From: CBDCZY01 sp965224745
GTDB lineage: Bacteria; Pseudomonadota; Gammaproteobacteria; Methylococcales; Methylomonadaceae
Assembly (NCBI GenBank): GCA_965224745.1
Contig: CBDCZY010000002.1
Span: 434,001-498,000 of the forward strand
Reading direction: 5' to 3'
DNA length: 64,000 nucleotides
Part shown: in pieces, positions 17,138-26,311 of the stretch
How the letters are laid out: every line of letters begins with the position of its first letter
Position numbering within the stretch: position 1 is the first letter of the stretch
Made by a program: the position numbers and the translations under genes
The notes under the pieces: model-generated
The model's input: only the letters and a program-made list of their open reading frames with translations
What the model was told of the DNA's origin: nothing
Databases searched by the model: none

Positions 17138-18421
17138 ATGGCTAAAGTTGTCGCTCACGAAGGAAATCAATTAACTCTCCAAGTCACTGTAACCCTCACC
17201 GGTAGTTTAATGGAAATGGAAAAAGCGATCCTGGATGGATGCAATGAGATGGGAGGCTTGGCTACAGCACACGCCCTCCAGAAATTTGATACCGACGGAA
17301 GCCCAATCAAACTGGGTGAGGTCAAACTAACCGTGCGCGATAAAACGAATAAAGTTTACCAAACCCCGTATGGCGGTGTTCCCATTCAACGTTATGTTTA
17401 TCAAACATCAAAAGGCGGAAAGATCCATTGCCCGTTGGAACACAATGCTCACATCATCAGAGGAGCCACGCCCAGATTTGCGCAACAAATCGCACACAAA
17501 TACGCCAATATGAATGCCCCGGCCGTCTGCCAGGATTTGGAGGACAATCATCATCGGAAAATAGCCCATTCTTATTTGCAGGATGTCAGTGAATGGGTGG
17601 GCAGTATTGCCCAAGCGAAAGAAGAGATCTGGGAATATGCAACACCAACGCTCAATGAAGCGATTAGCACCGTTGTTATCAGCTTGGATGGTGCGTACAT
17701 TTTGATGCGAGACGATGGGTATCGAGAAGCGATGGTGGGTAATATCTCACTGTATGATGTCACCGGAAAACGGCAACACACTATCTACATCGGAGAAGCG
17801 CCTGAATATGGCAAAGGGACTTTTTTACAGCGCCTGGAAAAAGAAATCAGCACGGTGAAAAAACATTACCCAGATGCACTCTACTTAGGCATCGCTGATG
17901 GTGCAAAAAGCAATTGGACCTTTCTGGAAACACACACCAGTCGCCAGCTGTTAGATTTTTTTCATGTGACTGAATACTTGGCAACCGTTGCTTACGCGGC
18001 TTACCCAGGAAAAACCGATAAACCCAAGCGAGACAGTTGGCTGAATGAACGGTGTACACAGCTCAAACATGACTCAAAAGCGGTCGAAGCACTGATTGCA
18101 GAAATGGAGCAATTAGCCAAGAAAAAGAGCCTGACAAAAACGATCAAAGACAATTTATTGGCGGCGTTGACTTATTTTATCAACCATCGTCACATGATGA
18201 ATTATGCGACACAGGTGAAAAAGCAATTACCCATTGGATCAGGTGTGACTGAGGCTGCTTGCAAAACATTGGTGAAGCAACGTCTTTGTGGCTCAGGGAT
18301 GCGTTGGAAAAACAAAGGAGCCAAAGTGATTTTGTCCTTACGAGCACTGGTTCAGTCAAAGGGGCGTTGGCAGCAATTTTGGGGGAATATTGAGCAATAT
18401 GGCGCGCACGTGTGTTTTTAG
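17138..18421 (+). CDS. ISKra4-family transposase (427 aa)
   Basis: A full-length ORF with features of ISKra4 transposases: the N-terminal segment ending in YQTPYGGVPIQRYVYQTSKG, the acidic residues of VVISLDGAYILMRDDGYREA, LYLGIADGAKSNW and the C-terminal LPIGSGVTEAACKTLVKQRL with GMRWKNKGAK. A ribosome site (gaggaaaagg) precedes the ATG. The exact ends of the element are not resolved; similar segments containing ccttatcttgct and agcaagatggg lie on the two sides (about 17110 and 18458). The left end lies close to the start of the minus-strand lipoprotein gene. Confidence 0.85.
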   Translation: MAKVVAHEGNQLTLQVTVTLTGSLMEMEKAILDGCNEMGGLATAHALQKFDTDGSPIKLGEVKLTVRDKTNKVYQTPYGGVPIQRYVYQTSKGGKIHCPLEHNAHIIRGATPRFAQQIAHKYANMNAPAVCQDLEDNHHRKIAHSYLQDVSEWVGSIAQAKEEIWEYATPTLNEAISTVVISLDGAYILMRDDGYREAMVGNISLYDVTGKRQHTIYIGEAPEYGKGTFLQRLEKEISTVKKHYPDALYLGIADGAKSNWTFLETHTSRQLLDFFHVTEYLATVAYAAYPGKTDKPKRDSWLNERCTQLKHDSKAVEALIAEMEQLAKKKSLTKTIKDNLLAALTYFINHRHMMNYATQVKKQLPIGSGVTEAACKTLVKQRLCGSGMRWKNKGAKVILSLRALVQSKGRWQQFWGNIEQYGAHVCF

Positions 18422-18686
18422 TATAACATTATATTGAATCATCACCCATAGCAAGATGGGATAATTTTTCACATTGTTTTGCATTATACCCTCCATTTCG
18501 TCGGATTTACCGGCCACTGAAGGATCCTGGAAACAATAAAAAAGGCAAAGGACTTCATGCTCTGGGCGGTTTTAGCTTTTCATTATATGCATTTCATAAT
18601 GATTTTAAGCGTAAATAATTCACAATATTCAGTTGAAAAGGTGTCTACCATAGAATTTAAGGAATAAAAACAAACCTGTTAGGCTC

Positions 18687-18726
18687 GTGGATAAGTGGAT
18701 ATCAGGGATGATATCCACTTATCCAC
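18687..18726. repeat. 18-bp perfect inverted repeat with 4-base loop
   Basis: gtggataagtggatatca, loop ggga, then the exact complement. It lies between the ISKra4 and IS110 transposase genes. The right arm contains ttatccaca, the DnaA-box consensus, but an isolated box of this kind is weak evidence of function. It may mark the IS110 left end or a terminator. Confidence 0.5.
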
Positions 18727-18814
18727 AGGCTTATCGAAAAAGGGGCTTTTGTTCCGAAATTTGCGGATGACAAAACACGATAATCGAGTTAGCCTATGGT
18801 TTGACGGGGGTGTG

Positions 18815-18960
18815 GCTCATGGGGTCAGCGGTCTGGTTTATTAGATCCGCTCGGCACTGAAGTGCCGCCCCTGTCATCTGCATCATCCAAAGCGTCTGCC
18901 GGGATGGTGCCAATCGGTTGATGTGGCTCTGAGTGTAGACGAGACGCTGGATGATAATTT
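18815..18960 (+). ncRNA. candidate IS110 bridge RNA upstream of the transposase
   Basis: The noncoding stretch in front of the IS110 transposase folds into consecutive stems: agcggtct with agatccgct (18827-18834 / 18843-18851), a perfect hairpin cggcactgaagtgccg (18852-18867), enclosing gggg/cccc pairing, and a long stem atcatccaaagcgtct with agacgctggatgat (18882-18897 / 18942-18955) around a 44-base loop. IS110-group elements encode a bridge RNA in this position whose loops pair with target and donor DNA. The assignment rests on position and structure only; loop-to-flank pairing was not established. Confidence 0.5.
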
Positions 18961-18989
18961 TCATCTTTTATAGCAGAGGCGTAAGCACT

Positions 18990-20177
18990 ATGCAAACATC
19001 ACAAATTACCGTGGGCATTGACATTGGTTCTTATCAGCACCGGGTGGCCATTGCCGGCCCCGACGGGGCGATTTTGGAAGAGTTTGACCTGGCCCATCAT
19101 AAGTTAGGTTTTCGCGATTTTTTCCAGCGTTTGGCGGTTCATGAAAAACGCACTGGATTACCGGTCGCCATCGCGATGGAAGGTTTCAATGGTCACGCGC
19201 GACCCTTAGATACGGAAATTCGGATGCGGGGCTATCCGCTCTATAATGTCAACAACTTGAAGCTAGCTCGTTTCAAAGAAATTTTTCCAGGGCCCGCTAA
19301 GAGCGACCCGATTGATGCGCATAAAATTCTGGAACTGTTCCAGTTGCGTACCCATTTACCCTTAGCCAAGGATGTGTTGCAAGAAGTCGCCGCAACACCT
19401 GCAGAAAACGACCAGCTCAAACGCTTAACACGTCGCCGCCGCCAGTTGGTCAATGATAAGATGCGCATCGCCAATCGTCTACAGGTGGACCTCAAGGCGG
19501 TCTCACCGGGTCTACTAGACATTACCGGTAGTGTTGATAATCTTTGGTTTTTAAACTTTCTGACCTGCCGTGATGAGTTCTCCAAACTGGCTCGCATTCA
19601 GGGCAAAAGCCTGCTTCAAGTCAAAGGTGTTGGTCACCAATACGCGGATATCATCCAACAGTGGCAACAAACCGCTTACTTTGCACCCGAAGTCGCTTGG
19701 GTGGGTGAGATGATCATTGAGGATGCTCAGCGTATCTTGGCAATCATGGGATCTATTAAGCGATTAGAAACACAAATAATGGACCTTACTGAACACTCGG
19801 TGATTGCTGGCCGGATACAGTCTATTCCTGGCTTTGGGGTCATTTCCTGCGCCGAGTTGGCGGGTGAGATCGGCACTCTGAAGCGATTTGCTTCCGAGGC
19901 TAGTTTAGCGCTGTATATCGGCATGGCCGCATTAGACAATCAATCTGGGCAATTCAAAGGCACGAAAACACCCAGGCAAGTCAATAAGCGCGCCAAGGCG
20001 GCTATGATGGTAGCGGTAGCTCGACATATCGAGCGGGTACCCAGTTCCAAAGCTTATTATGACAAAAAGCGTGCTGAAGGTAAAAAGCATAACCAAGCAG
20101 TCAGAGCTTTAGGGCGACATTTAACGAGAGTCATCTGGTCTTTGATTAAGCATCAAAGGAACTATGAAATGCGTTGA
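18990..20177 (+). CDS. IS110-family transposase (DEDD recombinase, about 395 aa)
   Basis: The N-terminal RuvC-like domain begins ITVGIDIGSYQHRVAIAG, with the first Asp in GIDIGS, and contains AIAMEGFNGHARPLD (Glu) and the DEDD_Tnp end KSDPIDAHKILELF (Asp residues). The C-terminal Transposase_20 (Tnp IS110) domain has IQSIPGFGVISCAELAGEIG (helix-hairpin-helix) and the serine of LALYIGMAALDNQSGQFKGT. I choose the ATG at 18990 because family members begin here and it has an upstream agagg. The noncoding region upstream, rather than downstream, is long and structured, which fits the IS110 rather than the IS1111 subgroup. Confidence 0.88.
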   Translation: MQTSQITVGIDIGSYQHRVAIAGPDGAILEEFDLAHHKLGFRDFFQRLAVHEKRTGLPVAIAMEGFNGHARPLDTEIRMRGYPLYNVNNLKLARFKEIFPGPAKSDPIDAHKILELFQLRTHLPLAKDVLQEVAATPAENDQLKRLTRRRRQLVNDKMRIANRLQVDLKAVSPGLLDITGSVDNLWFLNFLTCRDEFSKLARIQGKSLLQVKGVGHQYADIIQQWQQTAYFAPEVAWVGEMIIEDAQRILAIMGSIKRLETQIMDLTEHSVIAGRIQSIPGFGVISCAELAGEIGTLKRFASEASLALYIGMAALDNQSGQFKGTKTPRQVNKRAKAAMMVAVARHIERVPSSKAYYDKKRAEGKKHNQAVRALGRHLTRVIWSLIKHQRNYEMR

Positions 20178-20474
20178 TTTGTTATTAAAAAATACTTGCA
20201 AATTCTAGCGGGATGTTCAGTCATTGCATTGTGCATCTATTCAGCTACACGTATTAATTTAATAAAGAAATTATTACGAGAACGTTTTATGGCTCGCCCA
20301 ATCTGGAATAACTAGGGTAGATAAAGGGAGAAGGTAACATTTAACTTGTACCTCAGTAATTACTTCTTATTTTTAAGGCATTTTCAAAGTAGCAAGAAAT
20401 CTTCCAATAGGTTCTTTTGAATTACTAGACTTCAATGTTAACCTAACAAAACACCAATTATTGAAGACTATCCT

Positions 20475-21305
20475 ATGCAAAAGAAATTTAAAATACTTGT
20501 CGCAATCATTGGCCTGATAACTGCTTCAGCGACATCCTATGCAGCACCACATCAACCCGGTCTTGATGTGACAGTTGAAGGCACTAAAGTCACAGTGTCC
20601 TGGAGTCCGGTGATTGGTTCTACGTCTTATACTCTTTATTATGCACCTTATCCAGCTCTTACCCCTATAGGAAATACTTCAGTGGGTGGAGAAACCGAAT
20701 TTTCTGTTGTTTTGCCGGTTGGCGCTTCGTATGCTGTTGCTGTTAAGGCAAATGATGGAAGTGGGCAAAGTGATTTTTCCAACATTGAATTTTTTAGTGT
20801 AAAAGCACCTGATCCAGCCGATGGACAATCAGAAACATATTCAAAGACATTTTCCTCTTTACAAGGTAGGTATAATTATACTCCTGATGATAAAAAAACT
20901 GTCTCATTTGATTTTGATACACCGTTTTCCTCTATTCAATCGGCTTCAATAGAAATAACAGCGGCTGGAGTCAATGCGCTATTAGACTCTTGTGTATATC
21001 CTATATCAGGGACTCTCGAACCAACTTTTGAAATACCAACTTGTTGGAGTTTTGAGTTAGCACCTCGGATATTTTATAAGTTTCAAAGTTTATCAGGCAC
21101 ACACAACGGGGCGTTAGCTATCAATACTGCTACATCAGAGTTCATTACAACAAAAGAATTTTTAGCGGAAACTGATTTCCTCGTTGATGGTAAAGGCGTC
21201 TTGTATATCACACATGAAACTATAGACCAACAGGGCGGAAATCTAGCATTTCGACCCTGGTTTGAAGTAACCGGCGTTACTTTAACAATAGTAGGAAAGC
21301 GGTAA
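20475..21305 (+). CDS. secreted protein with fibronectin type III domain (276 aa)
   Basis: The signal peptide KKFKILVAIIGLITASATSYA is cleaved near residue 23. Residues 28-112 form an FN3-like beta sandwich: VTVEGTKVTVSWSPVIGSTS, YTLYYAP, and YAVAVKANDGSGQSDFSNIE, as in FN3 domains of extracellular enzymes and adhesins. The C-terminal 160 residues are an unrecognised beta-rich domain with two Cys (LDSCVYPI, IPTCWSF) that may pair. It stands alone and is likely exported to the periplasm or outside. A stem-loop (gggtctagaat with attctaaaccc) follows the stop at about 21321-21354. Confidence 0.7.
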   Translation: MQKKFKILVAIIGLITASATSYAAPHQPGLDVTVEGTKVTVSWSPVIGSTSYTLYYAPYPALTPIGNTSVGGETEFSVVLPVGASYAVAVKANDGSGQSDFSNIEFFSVKAPDPADGQSETYSKTFSSLQGRYNYTPDDKKTVSFDFDTPFSSIQSASIEITAAGVNALLDSCVYPISGTLEPTFEIPTCWSFELAPRIFYKFQSLSGTHNGALAINTATSEFITTKEFLAETDFLVDGKGVLYITHETIDQQGGNLAFRPWFEVTGVTLTIVGKR

Positions 21306-21537
21306 GGACTGAACACGATCGGGTCTAGAATCATAGACTACTACTATTCTAAACCCGGCCCTATTCTCCCTATAACCGTTATCTTGTAGGGTCTCAACGG
21401 TTACGATCCCTTTCATTTCAATCTCGCATTGAAATATTAATCAAGCAACTTACCCCGTTATTTTTCTTTAGATCAATTATCTTGCCTCTTGTATTGAATT
21501 TAACTCCACACTTCACTTTTATGTAGGAAAGCTCATC

Positions 21538-21837
21538 GTGCGTTATAAACATATCGACCCGGAAACACTAATATTGCGAGATCACTTGGCTTATGATCGA
21601 ACCGTTTTGGCCATTGAACGAACAATGCTGGCTTATATGCGAACCTCCATTGCTTTGTTAGCCACCGGTTTTACCCTGATTGCGGTATTCCCCAACAGCG
21701 TGCCTTATCTAGTTTTGGGAACACTAATTATCGCGTTGGGAGTTGGTGCTCTTCTTCTTGGTGTGTATCGCTTTTTTTCTATCAGTCAAAGATTAAGAAC
21801 TCTCTATGAACCATTAGAGCAGGACAGCGATGAGTAG
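21538..21837 (+). CDS. DUF202 (YidH-type) small membrane protein (99 aa)
   Basis: A GTG start gives MRYKHIDPETLILRDHLAYD, then RTVLAIERTMLAYMRTSIALLATGF, the conserved DUF202 motif (LAxERTxLAYxRT). Two transmembrane helices follow (IALLATGFTLIAVF and VLGTLIIALGVGALLLGVY), and the short tail is acidic. Family members are inner-membrane proteins of unknown function. The gene is alone between two exported-protein regions. Confidence 0.8.
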   Translation: MRYKHIDPETLILRDHLAYDRTVLAIERTMLAYMRTSIALLATGFTLIAVFPNSVPYLVLGTLIIALGVGALLLGVYRFFSISQRLRTLYEPLEQDSDE

Positions 21838-22302
21838 CCATAGATTACTCATCCAATGTCGAAATACCAATAATACCAACCCCACTGCTGCTTTCTTGTC
21901 CACATAAATGAACAGTGTAAGGCCAGATTCCAGTTTCTGCAGAATGACCGCTTCGCGGCTGTCGCTTGATGCTTGGATGTAAATAACTAAAAGTTGCTTG
22001 CAGTCGGTTAGCAAATTGTTAAACGCAAAGTCCTAAGAATTTCCTAAGAAGTCTAAGAGAATCCTAAGAGGCTCTTAGGATTCTCTTAGCAATAATTTGG
22101 TAAAGTCCTTCCCAACGGTAGCGCTGGAATATCTTGTCACTATTTTGAAACTTTTTCGGGTTTTGGATACGAATTCTAGCCGGGAATGTTTGAACAGTGT
22201 CTTTAGTGTGTGCTCACCGGGTAGTGTAAATCACTGGCAGCGAACCGGTACAGTTTGTCAGCCAACGAATGTTTTTATGAACTATCAAATGGAGATATTA
22301 AA
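21838..22302. other. intergenic region with inverted repeats
   Basis: Without a convincing gene. The segment 21850-22014 is weakly structured. The palindrome at 22053-22089 and several ctaag repeats lie just before the leader-peptide gene and may belong to its regulation or to a terminator. Confidence 0.35.
22053..22089. repeat. 37-base perfect inverted repeat (terminator- or operator-like)
   Basis: ctaagagaatcctaagag and cttaggattctcttag pair as a long stem with a 3-5 base loop. Two further direct relatives of the arm (tcctaagaa, tttcctaagaa) precede it at 22031-22050. There is no T-run, so it is not a classical terminator. Confidence 0.5.
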
Positions 22303-22614
22303 ATGCGTGAATTAACAACAAATGAAGTGGAGCAGATTTCTGGTGGTGGTGAGCTTCCTGGTGGACAAAGTCCTTTGAGTATTTTTGCTGATCAATTCCC
22401 TTTAACTAATGCTGCTCTAAGTGTAATTTATACTGGTGTTACTGGCCGCCCACGCTTCCCCCCTGGATCCTTGTCTCAAGATATCTACTATGATCAATTA
22501 GGCCAGAAGTACACCGTCAATCCTCTAGGCAGTACCACCACTGATCAATTGGGAAACCAACATCCGCACAATACTTATACTGACGAAGGTGGTAATGTTT
22601 TTGGACGTTTTTAA
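22303..22614 (+). CDS. peptide precursor with double-glycine leader, bacteriocin-like (103 aa)
   Basis: The ATG at 22303 follows ggaga with 7-8 base spacing; the longer upstream frame has no such signal. The first 15 residues, MRELTTNEVEQISGG, fit the leader of class II bacteriocins and related peptides (MRELT-x-E-x2-x-V/I-SGG) cut after GG by C39-peptidase ABC exporters. The predicted mature part begins GELPGGQSPLS and is 88 residues long, with a hydrophobic segment (LTNAALSVIYTGV) and a polar Asn/Gln/Thr-rich tail with no Cys. No exporter, immunity or modification gene is nearby, so secretion would depend on a distant transporter. The family of the mature part is not recognised. Confidence 0.6.
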   Translation: MRELTTNEVEQISGGGELPGGQSPLSIFADQFPLTNAALSVIYTGVTGRPRFPPGSLSQDIYYDQLGQKYTVNPLGSTTTDQLGNQHPHNTYTDEGGNVFGRF

Positions 22615-22627
22615 TAAGGATAGTTTT

Positions 22628-22752
22628 AATGCGAATTAAGCGCTAAAAATACCTACCCATAAGAATCAATACCTTACAAAGTTGTTGTTACAGCACATCA
22701 ACGTCGTAGCAACCTAAGTGATTGATTTGTAATGTAGCTCTTAATTCGCATT
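22628..22752. mobile_element. 125-bp miniature inverted-repeat element after the peptide gene
   Basis: The ends aatgcgaattaag and cttaattcgcatt are a perfect 13-base inverted repeat. Inside, partial complementarity (gaatcaata with tgattgatt; gttgttgtta with gtagcaac) continues the hairpin. It starts 14 bases after the peptide stop, so it could also terminate that transcript. The 250 bases between it and the next small frame show no gene. Confidence 0.55.
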
Positions 22753-23006
22753 TTAGTGTGATTATACTTTGTGTGGTTGCCCGAAGCATAACATCTCCTC
22801 AATATCTGGAGCTCACGTATCATGCTGACCCAGTATTTACTTGAGGGGTCGCGAACGAGCTTTTAAGGGTTTATTGATTTGTCGAGCGATGGCGACTACC
22901 CTTAAAACTTTTAGATCAATTTATCTGTTAGATATAAAAGCTTCAGGGCCAGTTCCACATATCTATCGATCATCCGTAATTTCATGATGTCTACAGGTGA
23001 TTTATT

Positions 23007-23138
23007 ATGAACGATGAAGCAAAAGAACAGATATAAATACGTGAATTATTTATCGAGGAACTTTAACAGGTTTCCGATGGCACTGAGCCCTGGGTTCGCC
23101 CTTTGAGTCCTATTGACTTTGATTCGATTCTTGATTAA
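23007..23138 (+). pseudogene. small leader-peptide-like gene with two in-frame TAA codons
   Basis: An ATG with upstream ggtga opens a 43-codon frame: MNDEAKEQI-TAA-IRELFIEEL-TAA-QVSDGTEPWVRPLSPIDF and so on, to a third TAA. If both internal TAA codons were CAA, the product would read RELFIEELQQVSDG, similar in pattern to Gly-Gly type leaders (EL-x-E-x-L-x-x-V-x-G-G) though with DG in place of GG. It is 390 bases downstream of the intact leader-peptide gene. As it stands it cannot make a full product. The family assignment is tentative. Confidence 0.35.
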
Positions 23139-23249
23139 AAGTTTAGGTCAGTCCTATCGCACCTATGCACTTTCAGTGTGAAGTGGTTGAGTTTTACTAT
23201 CCTTGATAGTCTCCAAATTTCATTTAATAAGAGAAAAGGAGTAGTTATT

Positions 23250-24170
23250 ATGCTTTTTCTAAGAGTGGTTATGGCGATCTCAATTAAAGCACTTTCCTTT
23301 ATGTTAGTCGTCACATCAGTTACATATGCAGACACAAATTCATTTGATATAAACACGGAATATATGGTTGGAGATGTTGTATCGGTGAAAGGGGCGCTTC
23401 AAGCGGAACTCCTAACATACACTGAAGACAGTATTGAAATCGGCCTCTTCGATCGAGACCAAGTCACCGCGAGATTAATGTGGGACGTCAAGGCGGAATC
23501 CGGGGAAGTGATTTTGAATCTCAACACCGAAGACCAGAAAACTCTGCCCATGTCGATTACGGAGAAAATGAGTCCGGAAAATCGCGTGGAAACCCTCGCA
23601 AACGGCCTTTTTTGGATGGCGACTACGATGTCCGAACCCCGCCCACCTGAGGAAACGGAGTTCGGACCAGACTTTACCAAAAAAGAGGGTAAAGCCACCA
23701 GTAAAGCTTCGCCGGCTATTAGTACGTCTGGATCGATGGTGCCAACACCTTCGCGGCCAATCCCTTCAGCGCCCTTTTACCAAGGAGCAGACTTGCGCGA
23801 TAATCTCACAAGGAGACTAATCGGCCGGGCTCGCTACAATCTCCCCGATGGCGATACACGCCACGTATGGGTTCGTTTCATGGCATACAATAATCAGCTG
23901 ACGAGGTGGGAAGTCATGGGAGGGGTTCTTGCGAACGGACCCAACAATGGTTTTAGTTTCGTCATCCCTGAGCTTTACGATTTAGATCGCATAGGAAACG
24001 ATCTTGAGACTGCAGTCCACTATGTCCACTATGTCTTTCCTAAACCGAACCCTAGATTTGCCTACTCTCGACGGTTTGCGGCGGATGCTTGGTCTGCACC
24101 GGGAAAACGCAAAAATATTGCGTGGGTGGAGCTTCACGTGCTTGGAGTTGAGATCCTTTCACTGTTTTAG
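23250..24170 (+). CDS. exported protein of unknown function (306 aa)
   Basis: The start at 23250 is preferred over the upstream ATG at 23178 because it has a perfect aggag ribosome site 9 bases upstream and directly opens a signal peptide (FLRVVMAISIKALSFMLVVTSV, cleavage near TYA-DT). The mature part has an acidic N-terminal domain with GDVVSVKGALQAELLTY, a Ser/Pro-rich linker (ATSKASPAISTSGSMVPTPS) and a C-terminal domain rich in aromatic residues (RHVWVRFMAYNNQLTRWEV). I recognise no family. It lies downstream of the two leader-peptide frames but there is no evidence that they form an operon. Confidence 0.65.
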   Translation: MLFLRVVMAISIKALSFMLVVTSVTYADTNSFDINTEYMVGDVVSVKGALQAELLTYTEDSIEIGLFDRDQVTARLMWDVKAESGEVILNLNTEDQKTLPMSITEKMSPENRVETLANGLFWMATTMSEPRPPEETEFGPDFTKKEGKATSKASPAISTSGSMVPTPSRPIPSAPFYQGADLRDNLTRRLIGRARYNLPDGDTRHVWVRFMAYNNQLTRWEVMGGVLANGPNNGFSFVIPELYDLDRIGNDLETAVHYVHYVFPKPNPRFAYSRRFAADAWSAPGKRKNIAWVELHVLGVEILSLF

Positions 24171-24345
24171 GGAACCCCGTAGGCGGGATAGCTTGCGTTT
24201 GCATATTTTCCTGGGTTTGTGTGAGAATGCGCAGACCCATTGAAAATGCCTCTACATACCTGAAAACTCCGGGTAAACAAGCAAGAGTGTCGCTACTTCG
24301 TGAAAGATTTTGGGACTGTAATGGTCAAGTTTTTTTGGAAAGATT

Positions 24346-24880
24346 TTAAGCCGCTTTTTTCATTTCTTTAGTTTTTTGATGTGGTGTTTTGTAATCAATA
24401 GCAGAATGGAGCCTTTTATAATTGTAAAAGCTAATATAGCCAGTCACGGCACTCTCTACAGCAGAATGATTAATAAAACTCAAATAATTCAGTCGCTCTG
24501 TTTTTAAATTCCTAAAAAACCTCTCCATCACAGTATCCCAGCAGTTAGCTCGACGGCTCATACTCTGAGTTATATCCAAATCATTAAGATAATCGACAAA
24601 CAACTTAGCTGAATATTGAACACCTTGGTCTGAATGAAACATTAGTTGTTGAGTCTCTAGCTTGTGTTTATTAATCGCATGTTCTAATGCTGACTTTGCA
24701 AGCTCTGCATTGGGTTCTTCTGATAATGCCCAGCCCATAATTTCTCTTGACCCAAGATCAAGTACACAGGCTAAATAGCTCCAGCCTATAGGTTTTGATG
24801 TAGGTAATATCGCCAACCCAATGGGTGTGAATAGTCTCTGCCCTCAGGTATATTGGCACAGAGGGTTTCGGTCATTTTAT
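24346..24880 (-). pseudogene. IS3-family transposase (orfB) fragment, frameshifted
   Basis: The 156-codon ORF covers the C-terminal part of an IS3 orfB with FHSDQGVQYSAKLF (second Asp) and the catalytic Glu region RRANCWDTVMERFFRNLKTE. Just upstream, HWVGDITYIKT (first Asp) is present in another frame, so a frameshift separates the DDE residues. The rest of orfB and orfA are missing. It is a remnant, distinct in sequence from the intact IS3 elements of the window. Confidence 0.75.
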
Positions 24881-25145
24881 TATCCTGATTTTGGGTGGAT
24901 TATAAGCTATAAATCCTTCCAAGATTATTAGACCATTACACAAGGTTGTGGTTTGATATCTTTGTAGGAGGGCTTTTCGCGACATTAGCTCTTATCGCTG
25001 CTAAACCCCTCCTTGTGTGTAACGCACCAAATATTAATACCTTAATCCGTGATTTAAGAAGTTAATATAATGAGTTATCTAGCTGATTAATAAGCAATAA
25101 AGTGTTAAAATAGAGGCGTTAAAAACTTCACCCAACAAGTGCAAA

Positions 25146-26213
25146 ATGAAACGTCTTATCATCGAACAATCCACAACAGAAACTTATACAAGTCATTCTG
25201 GTTTGGCCTTAGTTGGCTTATGTTTAAATCGATATAGCACTATTCATAAAGCGCTCAAGGCCGGCATTCCTTTACGCCATGGCATTTCGCACAGCGACAT
25301 CATCAAATCATACATTGGAACGCTATGTTTAGGCAAAAGCGACTTCGAAGCAATCGAGAACTACCGAGATGATGACTACTTCAAGAACGCGCTGTCGATT
25401 AAGCACGTACCCTCAAGCGCAAGATTAAGACAACGACTGGATGAAGAGGCTGAAGCGCTATTGGTCATCATGCAACAATGTAATATTGAATTTCTGACTC
25501 ATGCCGGGGTACCGGTGACGCCATTGGCCACCCATCATGTCGCATTGGATATTGATGTGTATCCGATGAACAATGAGAAGACCCAGAAGGAAGGTGTTTC
25601 CAGAACCTATAAAGGCCATGATGGCTATGCGCCGATTGCGGCTTATCTGGGTAATGAGGGTTGGTGTCTGCTTAATGAACTTCGAGAAGGTAAGCAGCAT
25701 TGTCAAAACGGTTTTCAAAAGACGCTGGACCGCGTCATTGAATATGCTCGGTGCTTGACTGAGGCTCCGCTGCTGGTGCGTTTGGATAGCGGACATGATG
25801 CCTTGGATAGCCGTGTCTGGCTGCACCAAAACCAAGTGGACTCTATCCTGAAATGGAACCCCAGAAAACAAGACCTGGAGGCTTGGTTAGCCTTGGCTGA
25901 ACAACAAGGCAAATGGACAACGCCGAGGGTCGGCAAACGGGTCGCCTTGTTCAGTGTCCAAGAAACCCAACAACAAGACGGGCAAACCTATCGCTTCCGC
26001 CGCGTCATGCGGGTTATCGAAAGAACTATGGATGCAGAGGGTCAAATGCTGTTAATCCCTGAGATAGAAATAGAAGGCTGGTGGACCTCATTAAATTCGC
26101 TCGCCTACGCTGATGAACAGATCATTGCTCTTTACCAAGATCATGCCACTTCCGAACAATTCCACAGTGAATTTAAAACCGACCTCGATATCGAACGCTT
26201 ACCTTCGGGCAAA
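25146..26213 (+). pseudogene. IS1380-family transposase, N-terminal part (interrupted)
   Basis: Begins MKRLIIEQSTTETYTSHSGL and runs to PSGK, where the IS21-family element is inserted. It includes the DDE region with ALDIDVYPMNNEKT (first Asp) and LLVRLDSGHDALDS (second Asp), and the Glu region HSEFKTDLDIERLPSGK at the junction. The remaining 88 codons are at 28628-28891. The DDE core is present but the C-terminal helices are lost, so activity is unlikely. Confidence 0.8.
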
Positions 26214-26311
26214 TGTTAGGCGACAATTAACCTGTCCGGTCAGACGACAATTATCTTGACCGGTTGAGTGTATAAACTGATAAGTACTTTTTACTCTTAG
26301 GAGGAAGTGAC

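Noticed and set aside
18687..18727. Origin of replication based on the perfect DnaA-box ttatccaca
   Set aside because: Only single boxes inside hairpins at transposon ends, no cluster of boxes, no dnaA, gidA or partition genes nearby.
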